64,000 nucleotides of DNA from Antitrichia curtipendula (Eukaryota > Streptophyta > Bryopsida > Hypnales > Leucodontaceae): the NCBI GenBank assembly GCA_951230915.1, contig OX579638.1:6962696-7026695 (forward strand), in the 5' to 3' direction. Within the stretch, counting starts at the first letter, position 1. Each line of letters starts with the position of its first letter. Position numbers and translations under genes: made by a program. The notes below the pieces were generated by a model. That model worked only from the letters and a program-made list of their open reading frames with translations, searched no databases and had not been told where the DNA came from. Positions 47,290-58,596 of the stretch are shown piece by piece.

Positions 47290-47730
47290 TCAACCGCTCA
47301 TAATTAAGTCAAAGTAGGAATTGAGTTCAAAGTAAAATTTTAGACCTCATTTAGGCATAGTAGAGTAATATTTTTTCAAAACATTTGAACTAAGTTGATG
47401 TGGGAAATCAAGATGGCTTTCATCTTCAAAATTTTGTTTGAAATTTAAAGTTTCCAACCAAAAGTTCTGGACAAAATTTAAAGAGGATGTTTATATATGT
47501 TAAAGACTAAAATGTTTGTTTTAACCCCTCTTTGAATTTTGTCCATAACTTTTGATTGGAGTCTCTAAATCTCAATGGGATTCATAGAAATGAAATTTAC
47601 CTTGATTTTCCAGCTTTTTAAAAGTTAAAATGAGGTCTAAAGTTTTACATAGAACACAATTCTTGTGTTTTGACAATGGGTGGTCAAACTTCATTTTCAA
47701 ATTGTCCCGTAGCCTTTGAGATTCATGACA
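47290..47730. mobile_element. Foldback element (long palindrome)
   Basis: The two halves mirror each other around about 47508: CCAACCAAAAGTTCTGGAC against TCCATAACTTTTGATTGGAG, TTTTAGACCTCATTTAGGC against AAATGAGGTCTAAAG, and GAATTGAG against ACAATTC. Outside the left arm (about 47228) is TAGTAGAAGGTAAAACGACC, resembling the ends of the 25159-25639 MITE. Non-coding. Confidence 0.7.
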
Positions 47731-47761
47731 AACAATGGATTTCACCATAAAAACAACCTCT

Positions 47762-47779
47762 CCCCCCCCCCCCCCCCTT
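47762..47779. repeat. Poly-C run
   Basis: An uninterrupted run of about 17 C in otherwise AT-rich DNA at the edge of the foldback element. Its length may be unstable or mis-sequenced. Confidence 0.85.
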
Positions 47780-47934
47780 CATATCCATGAAATGTCAATG
47801 AAATAGTGGTAATACCGGTAGCACTCTCTAGAATTCAAAAAAATGTATAACTTAAATTGTTACTACTGAGCCTAAGGTAGGGGTCCCTTTTGCATACGTG
47901 AAAAAGGAACCTTAGATGAACAAATTTGTCTCAT

Positions 47935-48030
47935 ATAACTCCTTAGCCAACCCCAATTTTTGAATTAATTGGTAACTCCCTCTTAGGTATCTAGCAAAGC
48001 ATGATACCTTCCTAGCATAGAGAGGATCAT
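47935..48030. repeat. Dispersed repeat, copy 2
   Basis: Matches 15780-15875 in the same orientation (TATCTAGCAAAGCATGATAC, CTTCCTAGCAT). The class is unknown. Confidence 0.6.
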
Positions 48031-48257
48031 TGTTTGGTTAAACAATATTATGTCTAGGAATTAGGCAAGAAAAGTAACTTCTTTTTAGGTCAATATTGAA
48101 ATTGAATCTCGTTTCTATCCATTCAAGAATCACATTTGATTGGTTTGAGCAATGATTTTTTAATGTACTTTTCAACCAATTGACTACAACCCAAAAATTA
48201 TGGCTATTTTTTTGGAAGGAAATTTTTATTTTTTCTATCAAAAAAAAACAAGATTAA

Positions 48258-50396
48258 CCCCTCAAAGACCAAGAGCACAAAAGGTATCTTCTTCAAATTT
48301 CCAATGGCAAATTCTCAATAGGATGAAATAAATCACAATATTTTGTAAACTAGGATCTTGTAGTGTAACAAGTTGACATATTTGTTGTATTTTCTGATTT
48401 TCAAAATTTCAATATGGAAAGTATTTAAATTTTATTTAGGAATCATACACAATTTAATTAAAAAAGGGAGCAAATTTAATTTTTTTTTCCAATGAAAGGA
48501 ATGATAGGGATGAAAAAAAATATTCTTGGACATTTCTAGTCTTTTCACTACATAAACAAATTGGTTTGGAGAAAAAAAATCAAATTTTTATATTTAATAA
48601 TTATAAAATACATGATTCAATTTGGTGTGATTAAGAACATAAAATAATTAGAATGATTCCAATTTTTTTGGAAGGCATTACAAACAATATGCTGATAATA
48701 TAAATGATTAAAATTTTAAAATTGATGCATTTATAATTTTTTATAAATTTTATAGGACCTAACTTGGTCAATTTTGACTTTCTATTCCTTCTATTTGATA
48801 ATATGTACAAATTTGAGAGAAATTTTTAGTTTTTGAAATTTTTGAATTATAAAATACTTAATTTGACATAGATTCCAATTCAATTTTATTTTTGGGGGGA
48901 TAAAAATCATTACTCATTTTCTTGTAATTTGTCTTCCTTCAAAATTGTTTTTTTTTTCTCTATGAAGTTGATTATCCAAAATTGATATAATCCATAATTC
49001 CAACAATCAGTGTTTTTTACAATTAATTCCATGCATACTATACAAAGTAGTCTTTACTTTTGTATGGTTAAATTAAAATTTTCAAGCAAATTCATTTGCA
49101 AAAGAAATATCAAAGTAGAAAAATTCATTGAAAAATTTCATTATGAAAAAGTTGTTAATTCGTTAATCCTTGAGGATTTAATGCTAGTTCTAGGAAATTA
49201 AAAATATATGCACTCTTATTGCTATAGAGAACAAAGTGTTGTCCAAGTCATTCTCTCCCTTGACTCTAAAATTTTGAGTGCAAAATTACAATCTTTGATC
49301 TTGTCAAATTTTGAAACTCATTGGATTTAAAAACTTGATCTCCTTGGTTTTTAACTTTAGAAAAAATAAGGTCCGAATTCACACCAACCACAAAAATGTT
49401 TACTTCTCTCTTTGTTCATATAGGTGGCAAGACGATGGTCTATAATTTGTTCATAGAGAGCATCTCATATTATTCATGCACCAATGTCTAGGAAAACCAA
49501 TTGCTATTTGTAAGATGAGTTGATTCATTTTCCAAATTGTTGATTCAAAATGAAATCATTTTAATTCAATCTATGTTATAGGAAACTTTTTATTTTACAG
49601 AATACTACAAATGAAAGCTGAAAAATACATAAGATTTTTTTTCTTTTTTAAACCCTAAAGTTTTAAAGAGCCCACTTTGGGCTTTTTAAGAACTTGGCAG
49701 GCAAACTCTTTTTTACTTCAAAATTTGGAAGTTTTACATGAATTTTTTAGAATGGATGCTTTCCTTCAAGTCAATCCAATAAGTATCGTAAAAATTAGAA
49801 GTTTTTTTTGCTTTCAATGTAAATGTCAAATCGGGAAGCAAAAAATAGATTCTAAAAAAATATAAAGTCATCTTGTGTTTTCAAATTTGAAATAAAAAAT
49901 AAAATATAGAATGTAAATAGTTTACTAGAACATTCTCACAATTGTAATTAACGATTCTCAATTTCTTATAAAACTTATTAGCATATTAGTTTTTTCTTTC
50001 ATTTAGTACCACCTTCCACTTTATAATTTTTTTAAAGATGAATATGAAAGTTTTTTTGGTTTATTTTTTGTATTTTTTCAACCTATTTTCTAATATATTG
50101 ATAAAATGCCCAAATTGTAGTACATATGAGTTTTTTTTCTTAAAATGTTGAAAGGCAAAACTTCACCTTTTGGAAGGGCTACAAAAGCCTACATTTCAAA
50201 GTTTAGGCACATTCAACTTTCAATCAACAGGAATATTTGCTTAAATTTTTTAGGACAATGTACTTGAATAAGTCAACCAAAAAATCCTACGGTTGAATTT
50301 GTTAAAAATAATTATATACAAAGATTTTGACTTTGCTTTGGGGGTGAGTATTTTGAAGCTGTTTTGAGCCCCTAAACATGATGGTCCTTAAGGGGT
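48258..50396. mobile_element. Possible TTAA-bounded element, about 2.1 kb
   Basis: TTAA (48254-48257) precedes CCCCTCAAAGACC; GGTCCTTAAGGGG is followed by TTTAA (50396-50400). The ends mirror as in the 0.9-kb copies, but the element is longer and the right flank has one extra T. The interior is extremely AT-rich with no coding sequence. It could also be two unrelated ends. Confidence 0.45.
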
Positions 50397-50399
50397 TTA

Positions 50400-53300
50400 A
50401 TTACACTAATTTGTACAAATAATTCAAGTGAAATTAATTTACCAAGATCACATTATTTTGAATTAGTGTACGGTGAGATATTATTGCATTGCATCAATTT
50501 CCACAAAAATAAAATTCTATAGAAATACTGAGAAGGCTCGTAATACTATTATATTAGAGTCTCTTGCATGCGGTGTGGAAATTTGGTGGGATTCTTGAAC
50601 ATTTGTGTGAATCGCCACCACCAAGACAATACGTGTGTCACATCCCTTGGTAACATTTATCTCGTCAAACTCACCCACATTACCTTTGTAACACTTTGTT
50701 TTTAGTGACACCAAGAATCAATATCTTCTAATATTTCACATGCAATATGCTTACAATGTTAGGTTCCAATTCTGATCACATGGTCAAACATTTGCCATAA
50801 TTCCCATCAATTAACTCCTAAAAGACATTGGATAGATATTTGATAACATGGGGTAGAACTTCCATACATGTGTAAGCATCTAATGGTGACACTATTCACC
50901 ATTGGTGTTTACTACCCTTGAACGATATCCAACTCCCCACTAGGTCCACACAATTTTACTTTGGGATTCATTTTAAAACTCACTTTAAAACTCACTAGTT
51001 GGGACTTATAATATGGCCTAGCTTGGAAGGGAACACCATCTAGTTCGTATTAATGAGTGCCTAAGAGCAGTCCATAAGAACAAAAAAGCAATAATAAAGC
51101 TCTATCATCAGTCTCACCATTGTAGCTACTATCGCTCATTATAGCATTATTCAAGAGTGAGGAAGGAAGGTACCCTCTATGGAATTCCATAGACCCCCCC
51201 TCCTATGGATCTTTGGAACATCTAAAAAATACTTCCTTTTGGCAGACCACCTCATTCCTTACCTTAGTCTCAAATCTGAGCCCCAAAAGACCACCCGATC
51301 TTTTTATTGGAATAACTTTTAACTTTGGATTCTAAATCTAGAGTGCAAGTTCATTTTTGAGATCTAATATTTTTTTAAACTCACCACAGACTATTTACTT
51401 CTTCAAATGCAACAAATATTGAGCAAGTTATGACCTTCCAAAGGTTTGGCACCCCCGAGAAGTGTAGTTCTCTGGGATTCTACTCCCTTTGTTTGCCCAC
51501 AACTTTTAGCTCATAGCTAAGTTGTTTGAGAGCTTTAGCATTTTGATATCTTTGTCTCATTATCTCTCCAGTGACACATGGCATGCTCTATTTATGTAAG
51601 GGGATCATTCTAAAACCCCGTTCCCATATTCCACACCTCAAATTCGTAGTTGAGACACTATCTACTTTCATTTGAAGAGCCATAACTTTTGACTCCCAAC
51701 TTGGATCCTTTTTTTTAGATCCACGTATGCATTTTATCACTAACTTTGATGTCCAAGCATATATAACATGTCATTCACTCTATGCCGACCAAAACTCTTC
51801 AATGCCTTGTCTGCTTTGAATTTTTCTCACCAAGACTTTTGCAAGGCTTAGAAAGTCAACTTTAATTTTTCCTTTAGTCACCAAGGTGGCATAAACATGC
51901 CTTGGATTGAGGGTCGTAACAAGGTAGAAATAATTTTTTTTTTAAATTTTATTATAATGACGCAATTGATTTTTAAGTTCTAATTTTCTTTATCACCCCT
52001 AATTTTTATCATTTATGGGAAGTTGTGAAAGATTCAACTGAATCAATCAATCACATCAATTTGACCAGGTGTCGTAACACCTCAGAAGAGGATCTTTGAA
52101 TTCCAATAGCAGCACCTAAGCTTGATGCCTATAGAAGCCTCTAGTACCAAGATCGAGTACTCTAGGACCAACTTTTTACTAATATCATGTCCATCCTAGA
52201 AATGGCTTCATGAAATAGAGGAAAAATAACTCCGTTATCAAAGACCATTGTGAATGAAGCGTATGTTGGAAGTGGCTTTAGAGAGAGAAGTAGCTCCAAT
52301 AGCTCTTGGATTGGTGTAAATTTAGAGTCCATTTATTTGAGGTCCCATAAAACTTCTTGAGAGAAGTAATGAGTGACTCTAGGATTACATAACCTTATTA
52401 AAAAGGAGACTCTATATTACATTAATTATAAAAATAATAATTGTTTTCTAACAAAGAAATTATTTTAAAAAGATCGTGGATGGAAATGCTAATGTCAGGC
52501 TTAATTAAAGTAGGAGGGGAAGGATTTGGTTGTTTTAAAAAAAAAATTGGAGAGAAAAATGTGAGTTGCAAATTTTATGGCAATACTATTGATGTTTAGA
52601 GGATTTTTTTAATGATTGATTATAAATGACTCAACTATGTAAGGGGTGCTTCACACTAAGTCTCTACTCTCTAAGTTTGAATTCACGGTCAAATTCCTAT
52701 TTTTTTGGATTGTAAGAGGTAAATAAAAAATATCAAATCTGGGACTTGGGACTTTATAGTTTGATGACCAAAGTTCTTATTCTGCATCCCAATTTATCTC
52801 ATGTATAATATTATATATACATATGTGACCCCAAAATGGATCAAAAGGTCAAAAATCCATTTTTTTTACCAACTTTGAACATCAAATATGCATTAGACAA
52901 ATTGAGACAAAATTTTAGTCCACTAGGATGCTTATAGGATATTTATATGTTGTTTTTCTCTTCATTTTTTTCAATCAAATTATTAGGCCTTAAAAGCCAA
53001 GTTGGATTTTCATTTTTGCTAGATCCAATTTGGTCCCAAGTCCCACTATCATCTTTGGCACCAAAACTCCCCAAAAGTATTACCATGTAGGGCATTTTGT
53101 AGTGATGTGGAACTTTGGAAGTGTCAATTTGAGTTTGGAGGAAATTGGGCAGCGAGTAACTGATATTACTGGTAATAAATGGATAGACCAAATTTTGCAG
53201 TTGAGAGGATGCAATTCGTGAGCATTGAAGAAACCCGGTCCATTTCCATTTGGATAGAGGAAATGAACTTATGCAAGAACTCCAACAATTTCCCGAACAT

Positions 53301-53700
53301 TATTTTCGTAGTGTTTCCGATTTTCAATAATTTGAACAACTAAGAGCTTTTCCACAACGACTTAGCAAATTGGCCCAGCCAAACAAATTAATGGAGGACC
53401 TTCATTTTTAGCTTTGTTTCAAAGATTCTTTGCCATTGATGTGTTTGGCCGAGCCAGTTTGTTGAATTGTTGTGGGGAAGCTCTGAGAGCATCTGCAATG
53501 CACCCTTCAACAATTATGGTATCAACACTGTGCCGAGTGGTTTGCCATTTTAAACTAAAATTGCACTCCAATGCAACCGTTATGGGGGGGCTCTACTTCC
53601 AACGGCCTTGATATACAACCCCCTGAGATAAAAAAAAATTCAAAATGTGAAGGGCCCGCAAGTTGGCTCACAATATAAATAATCATTATTGTCAACCCTC
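50400..53700. other. Gene-free stretch
   Basis: No recognisable gene. Near 53484 is GAGAGCATCTGCAATGCACC, an end-like motif common in plant MITEs, but no partner end was found. The rest has no repeat structure that I can name. Confidence 0.5.
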
Positions 53701-53708
53701 TTCCGCAT

Positions 53709-54073
53709 TAGGGGTAGTCACGGCATGTTCACCGTGATGGTGAACAATGAACATTGAAGTGGTGGCGGCGTAGGGATGGCTTCCTTTCGACGGAATATTC
53801 TTAGCGGAACATTGATTGTTCACTCCCAACATCCACCTCCGGAGGTGGAACAATCAATGTTCCGCTAAGATTATTCCTTTGTTCTCTTAACTTTCAATTA
53901 CATCCGTCCATCTCGCCATTATCCATCCTCCATTCTTCATTCTCAACATTTGAACAAAAAGGGTGGTCACGGTTTGTTCAATATTCGTCACTTCTCATTG
54001 GCCCCTCAAAGCACTTTCCATTGTTCATTGTTCACAGTTCACACACCACTTGAACATGCCGTGACTACCCCTA
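53709..54073. mobile_element. Double-palindrome foldback MITE
   Basis: The outer arms TAGGGGTAGTCACGGCATGT and ACATGCCGTGACTACCCCTA are perfect mirrors. Within it, TCTTAGCGGAACATTGATTG and CAATCAATGTTCCGCTAAGA (about 53808-53872) form a second perfect inverted repeat around a short GC-rich loop (CCACCTCCGGAGGTGG). Non-coding. Confidence 0.85.
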
Positions 54074-56069
54074 TTGTTATGAGTGCCAATTAATCCAACA
54101 TTCCCTTGTTTCAATGAACAATTTTGCTTTTTTGATAATGTAGATCCTTTTCTTTCTTTCTTTCTTATAAATGCAAAAAAGTCCATTCGACGTTGAGATT
54201 GTCGGCTTTGCATTGGGTCAATTTTTCCTGAAGAAAAATCTAGCACTTCCACGGAATGGCCCGCCATATGCCGTTACAGGGCTTGTATGCCGAGTACGCA
54301 TTGCGGAGGCAGGAATCGGCAAAGTCCGTGTTGTCGGAGAAAAGAGACTCATGAGTTGACTCTCGACTCGGTGTGCGACAGGGCTGGATGGAAGTGTTGG
54401 CAGACGCACGGGCAGAGTACTGAGGCGGTGGCATCAAATCAAAGTCACAGGAAGATTCGGGCGAATCTTATGAAGCGTAACTTCGTCACAGAAACATCCG
54501 AGTTCAGTTCAGTTGTTCAGTTTGATTGGACAGACAGGTGAATAGATTCTCATTGAATGGCTCAACCCTTCTTCAGCTTGGCACGCCCGTTGAAAGAGAA
54601 CAAAGAAAAGGGGGAAAAAGTCATGTGCTTTTCTTTCTGTGTTTCTTTGCACGTGTGCATGACTGAAACGGAGCTTGGGGTCCGAATGGTGCGCACAAAC
54701 TGTTTCCTCTCCGGTTGCCGCAACGCTTTCACTTACATGCAGGGCTCAATATAATATCGTCCTGCAACACGTGGCATGACTTGGAGGCAACACTACCCCT
54801 AAAAGGCCCCACGAGGCATCAAATTTGGGTGTCGACAAATACTTTGAAGTTAAATAAAACCTAACCAAGCTGTTAATTTTAGTAGTTTATATTTTTGAAA
54901 AAAATAAATTTGAACTCTAGTTGGAGCATGAAAAAATCGATTTTGAAAATGATTGATTATGATTTTTTTGTTCAAGATTTTGTGCAAGGGTGTCAATTGC
55001 AATCTTGACTTTTTGAAGTGATGCGGGCTCTTGGAAATGAGCCTCAAATGAGGCTCATTAGAGCTTGGAGATAAAATCACATTAGAGATTCATTTAAAAA
55101 AAAATGTAGAGTAGATTTTGATAAGTCATAATTTGATTGGAGTTATGCATGTTAGGCCCTTTATCCTCATATGTTTTTGGTGACCAACATTGTAGATTTA
55201 ACATGTGAAAAAAGGATTGAAAGACTTCAAATCACTTTCGCAGTTTTAATACCTTCATGATCAAACATTATAACCTTTGAATCAATAGGTGATATTGTTG
55301 TGTTTTCTTTTATTATCTGATCTCTAATATGTCTAGTTTAATTTCGTGCAGTTACAATTCCAAAAAAATTGATACAACTTATCAAAATGATGACTTTTTG
55401 TTCAATTTAGAGAAAATTCCTAAAAGCTCAAAAAAGGTCCTAGGCATTTAGGGGCAATCTCAAATATTCAATTTATAGTCTATTTTAGAAGGAATTTTTA
55501 ATTTTTGACTTCAAATATTATTAAAAAATATTGGTTTGTATACTAGTTAATCTAGCCATATAGATATGGTCTCCGGATCATATTCTTCTAAGTTGTATTT
55601 TATAATATATCTTCACAATTTTGGAAATCTGGACTACCCCTTGATCCTTTCATAACATTTAGTAGCCTTCAAAGAAGCTGCCTTTGTGTCTCTAGAGGCC
55701 TCATCTACAAAAAACATCCACAGAGAAATCAAAATAAGTGTCAATGTGGTTTACATGGATTGTGGCAATACATCTATGGTGTGCTCTTTTCTTTTTGCTA
55801 AATCTTAGACCAACAAACCAAATCAACAAAGAAATGTTAAGATAGTTTGTCAATAATCTTAAGAATCCTTTGATAAAAAAAAATCAATGTCATTTTAACC
55901 CTTTGCCAAAAAATCAAGCAAAAAACTAAAATTTGATGGCCCAGTGAAGGATTTCCTTCAATGACATTGGTAGGAATGAAGGTTGAAGATGTTGTTTTTA
56001 TATTGAAATTAGTTACCCACCATGAACCCTCAAAGGATATGGAATCATTTGAAAATGAAAGCTTGACTG
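54074..56069. other. Gene-free stretch; balanced block 54170-54760 and repeat copy 55030-55460
   Basis: The block 54170-54760 has balanced composition and short open frames with no recognisable product; it could be a decayed gene piece. The 55030-55460 segment is the inverted partner of 20898-21531 (TTAGGCCCTTTATCCTCATA, TGATCAAACATTATAACC). Confidence 0.45.
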
Positions 56070-56493
56070 CTCATTGTCAAAGTGTCAAAGTTATGCTTGA
56101 AGTAGAATTTTAGACCTCAGTTAGTCATAATAAAATAACTTTTTTCGAAAAACTTTGAGCTAAAAAAAGTTGTTATACCAAATTAAATTTCATCTCCAAA
56201 ATTCTATTTGTGATTTTAAGCCTCCAATCACAAGTTATGGACAAAATTTTGAGAGGATGTTTGAAAATGTCAAAGAAAATGTCCCTTCCAATCCCTCTTT
56301 GAAATTTGTCCATAAGTTGTGACTGGAGGCTCAAGATCTCAAACAAATTTTTTGAAGATGAAATTTAACTTTATTTCTCAATTTTTTTTAGTTCAAAGTT
56401 TTAAAGAAAATGTTATTTTGCTATGACTAAATGAGGTCTGAAATTCTCCTTTAAACACACATCCTAATTTCGATTTAACTATGAGCGGGTCAA
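56070..56493. mobile_element. Foldback element (long palindrome)
   Basis: Arms mirror around about 56281: CCTCCAATCACAAGTTATGG against CATAAGTTGTGACTGGAGG, TAGACCTCAGTTAGTCATAA against CTATGACTAAATGAGGTC, and GCTTGACTGCTCAT against ATGAGCGGGTCAAG. The right side continues to CTCACATGGGTTGTTTCACC, an AACAACCCAT-type end, at about 56521. Non-coding. Confidence 0.78.
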
Positions 56494-57589
56494 GAGCTCC
56501 TATTGATTTTAATTTACATATCTCACATGGGTTGTTTCACCTCCTACCTCCCCATATGTATATAAAGAGCTTGATTTCACAATTTTAACACATTTCATGG
56601 AGAACTTGGGAAACGAAGTGAAGAACTTCTATTGTTGTATTTATTTTCCTTTAGGAATTGAATGTGTTTTTGAAATTTTATTAGAAAGTTAAGAAGCTTT
56701 TCTTTGCTATCGACCCAGTTGTGTATAACTGCAACCTATTGACTTTATATAATGCAGTCACTGCAATTCTGACAATTCTTAACATCTGTCCTTGTAGTTA
56801 CTGATGGGTGTGCAATATTCCACACCATTCTGTCTAAGGGATGGCAATCCTTCTCTTTTCTACTGAATGTTATATTAGCTGAAAGACCTTTTTATTGAAA
56901 AAGACGTAAGGGGGATTTTGAACCTTAAAAACTATTTGTCGGGAGAACACATCACATTCACAAGCTTGCCGTCAAATCTTGAGATCACCCAAATCCATTG
57001 GTCAATGTGCAATCACATGAGCTATATAGCAAACAAATCTTCAGGCCACTGTCTTGGAAATTGAGATGACTCCGAGAGCTTTTGACTGATTCCGATGCAA
57101 TAAGCTCAATCTGAGCTCTTATCTATTTCATTGTGCAAAACTCCAGCATGCATCCACACAAAAGCTTAGAGAAGATCCCAGATGTCAATAGGAAGCCAAT
57201 GCTGTGACAAGTCATCCTCACCCAGCACAGATTGGAGGGTACAAAGTAGGTGAATGTTCTCTAGGGTTGACCCATTTGCTACCTAATTTGATATCACTGG
57301 TTTGAGTACAAGCAAAGCTCGAGGAAAAAAATTCCTTCGGAAGTACAAGAAACAAAATTCTCAATTTTGAATACCACTATGGATGAGAGTGACGGGGATT
57401 GGGTTTTTCTTTCCTCTCTTCAATAAAGTAAAGCCTCCAGTTTTTTTCAAATCGAATCAAACTGGAAAATGAAAAGCAAAAAATATACTTAACTGGGAAT
57501 AGGGAGAATAGCACCTCAAAAAAACCATGTCCCAAGGCTAACATGACAGCAGAATAACTGCTTAGCCCTGTTGGCCTCATTGAAATTTA

Positions 57590-58045
57590 AAAAAAAAATT
57601 CCATGTAAAGACAAAAGTGAGAAATGGGAAGAGCAATTGAATTTTTAATTTTTTTTGGACAAAGTATGACTTTGTAATGAATTTCTGAAGTGTACTGCAC
57701 AATTGGTCCAAACAAGTCTTTAGACTATCCCCAAACCAACAGAAAACTATATCCATGATGATCATCTTACTCACCTATAGCAATCACAATATTTCCTAAC
57801 ATGATCACAACATGAAGGTCAAAAGAAGTCACGTCCTCTGATAACTTTTCACTCAAAAGGTGGAAGTTCTTATTGCAATCAATATTCACTCCATCCCCAG
57901 CATCCGAGACATTGATTGTGGTCACTAACTCCACGTTATGTAGCCCCAACCTCATTTATTGAAAATTTTTTGTCATGAATTGATGCAAAGACTTTATTCC
58001 TTACGTGTCTTCTGCCTGTCTGTGATGGGCTGGTTTACCTTAATA
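57590..58045 (-). mobile_element. Diverged copy of the AACAACCCATT MITE
   Basis: ATGACTTTGTAATGAATTTC, TGCACAATTGGTCCAAACAA and ACTCACCTATAGCAATCACA match 25159-25639. The right end GGGCTGGTTTACCTTAAT is a worn TIR. It sits 0.5 kb downstream of the epimerase stop codon. Confidence 0.55.
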
Positions 58046-58596
58046 CTGGTAAGAACAGGAAATCCCTAAAGTAAACCTTCTGGCACTGGAATCAGCAACC
58101 GAAACCTGTTCAGAGTTTATTGATACTAGATCTCCTGGCGAGGCTCCAATGGCGCCCTTTGCCAAGTTCAAAGAATTACCCTGTACAATGAATTGTGAAT
58201 AACAATGCCAATCACATTGTGTGCATCTAATACCCTCATCCTACATAACCTGCCCGGGCAGTAAACCTACTCACGTCAACAGAAGATGGAAACATAATCG
58301 CCTACAAATACCTTTCTTAAAGACCTTGATACCTTGATACGCAACCGTCATGACTGTCAGCTCCTTGTTCCAGTCAAATAAAAATAATTCTTCTGAATAT
58401 CCGAAGTCATCCAAGCACTATGCAGTGTCAATTAACGTATACTCTGATGTTTTCTTGGAAAAGAATTGGTCGAAAAGATACTCTCGCTCGAATTTGTTCT
58501 CGCTGATTGCTGTTTCCAAAAACTTCTTTAATAATGAATGTGGCAGATAGAGGTCAGAGGCGTTAAAGATAGTTGGAAACGTATTTTGATGAGGCA

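Noticed and set aside
54171..54541. Overlapping short open frames on both strands
   Set aside because: Mutually overlapping frames with no domain; composition alone explains them.
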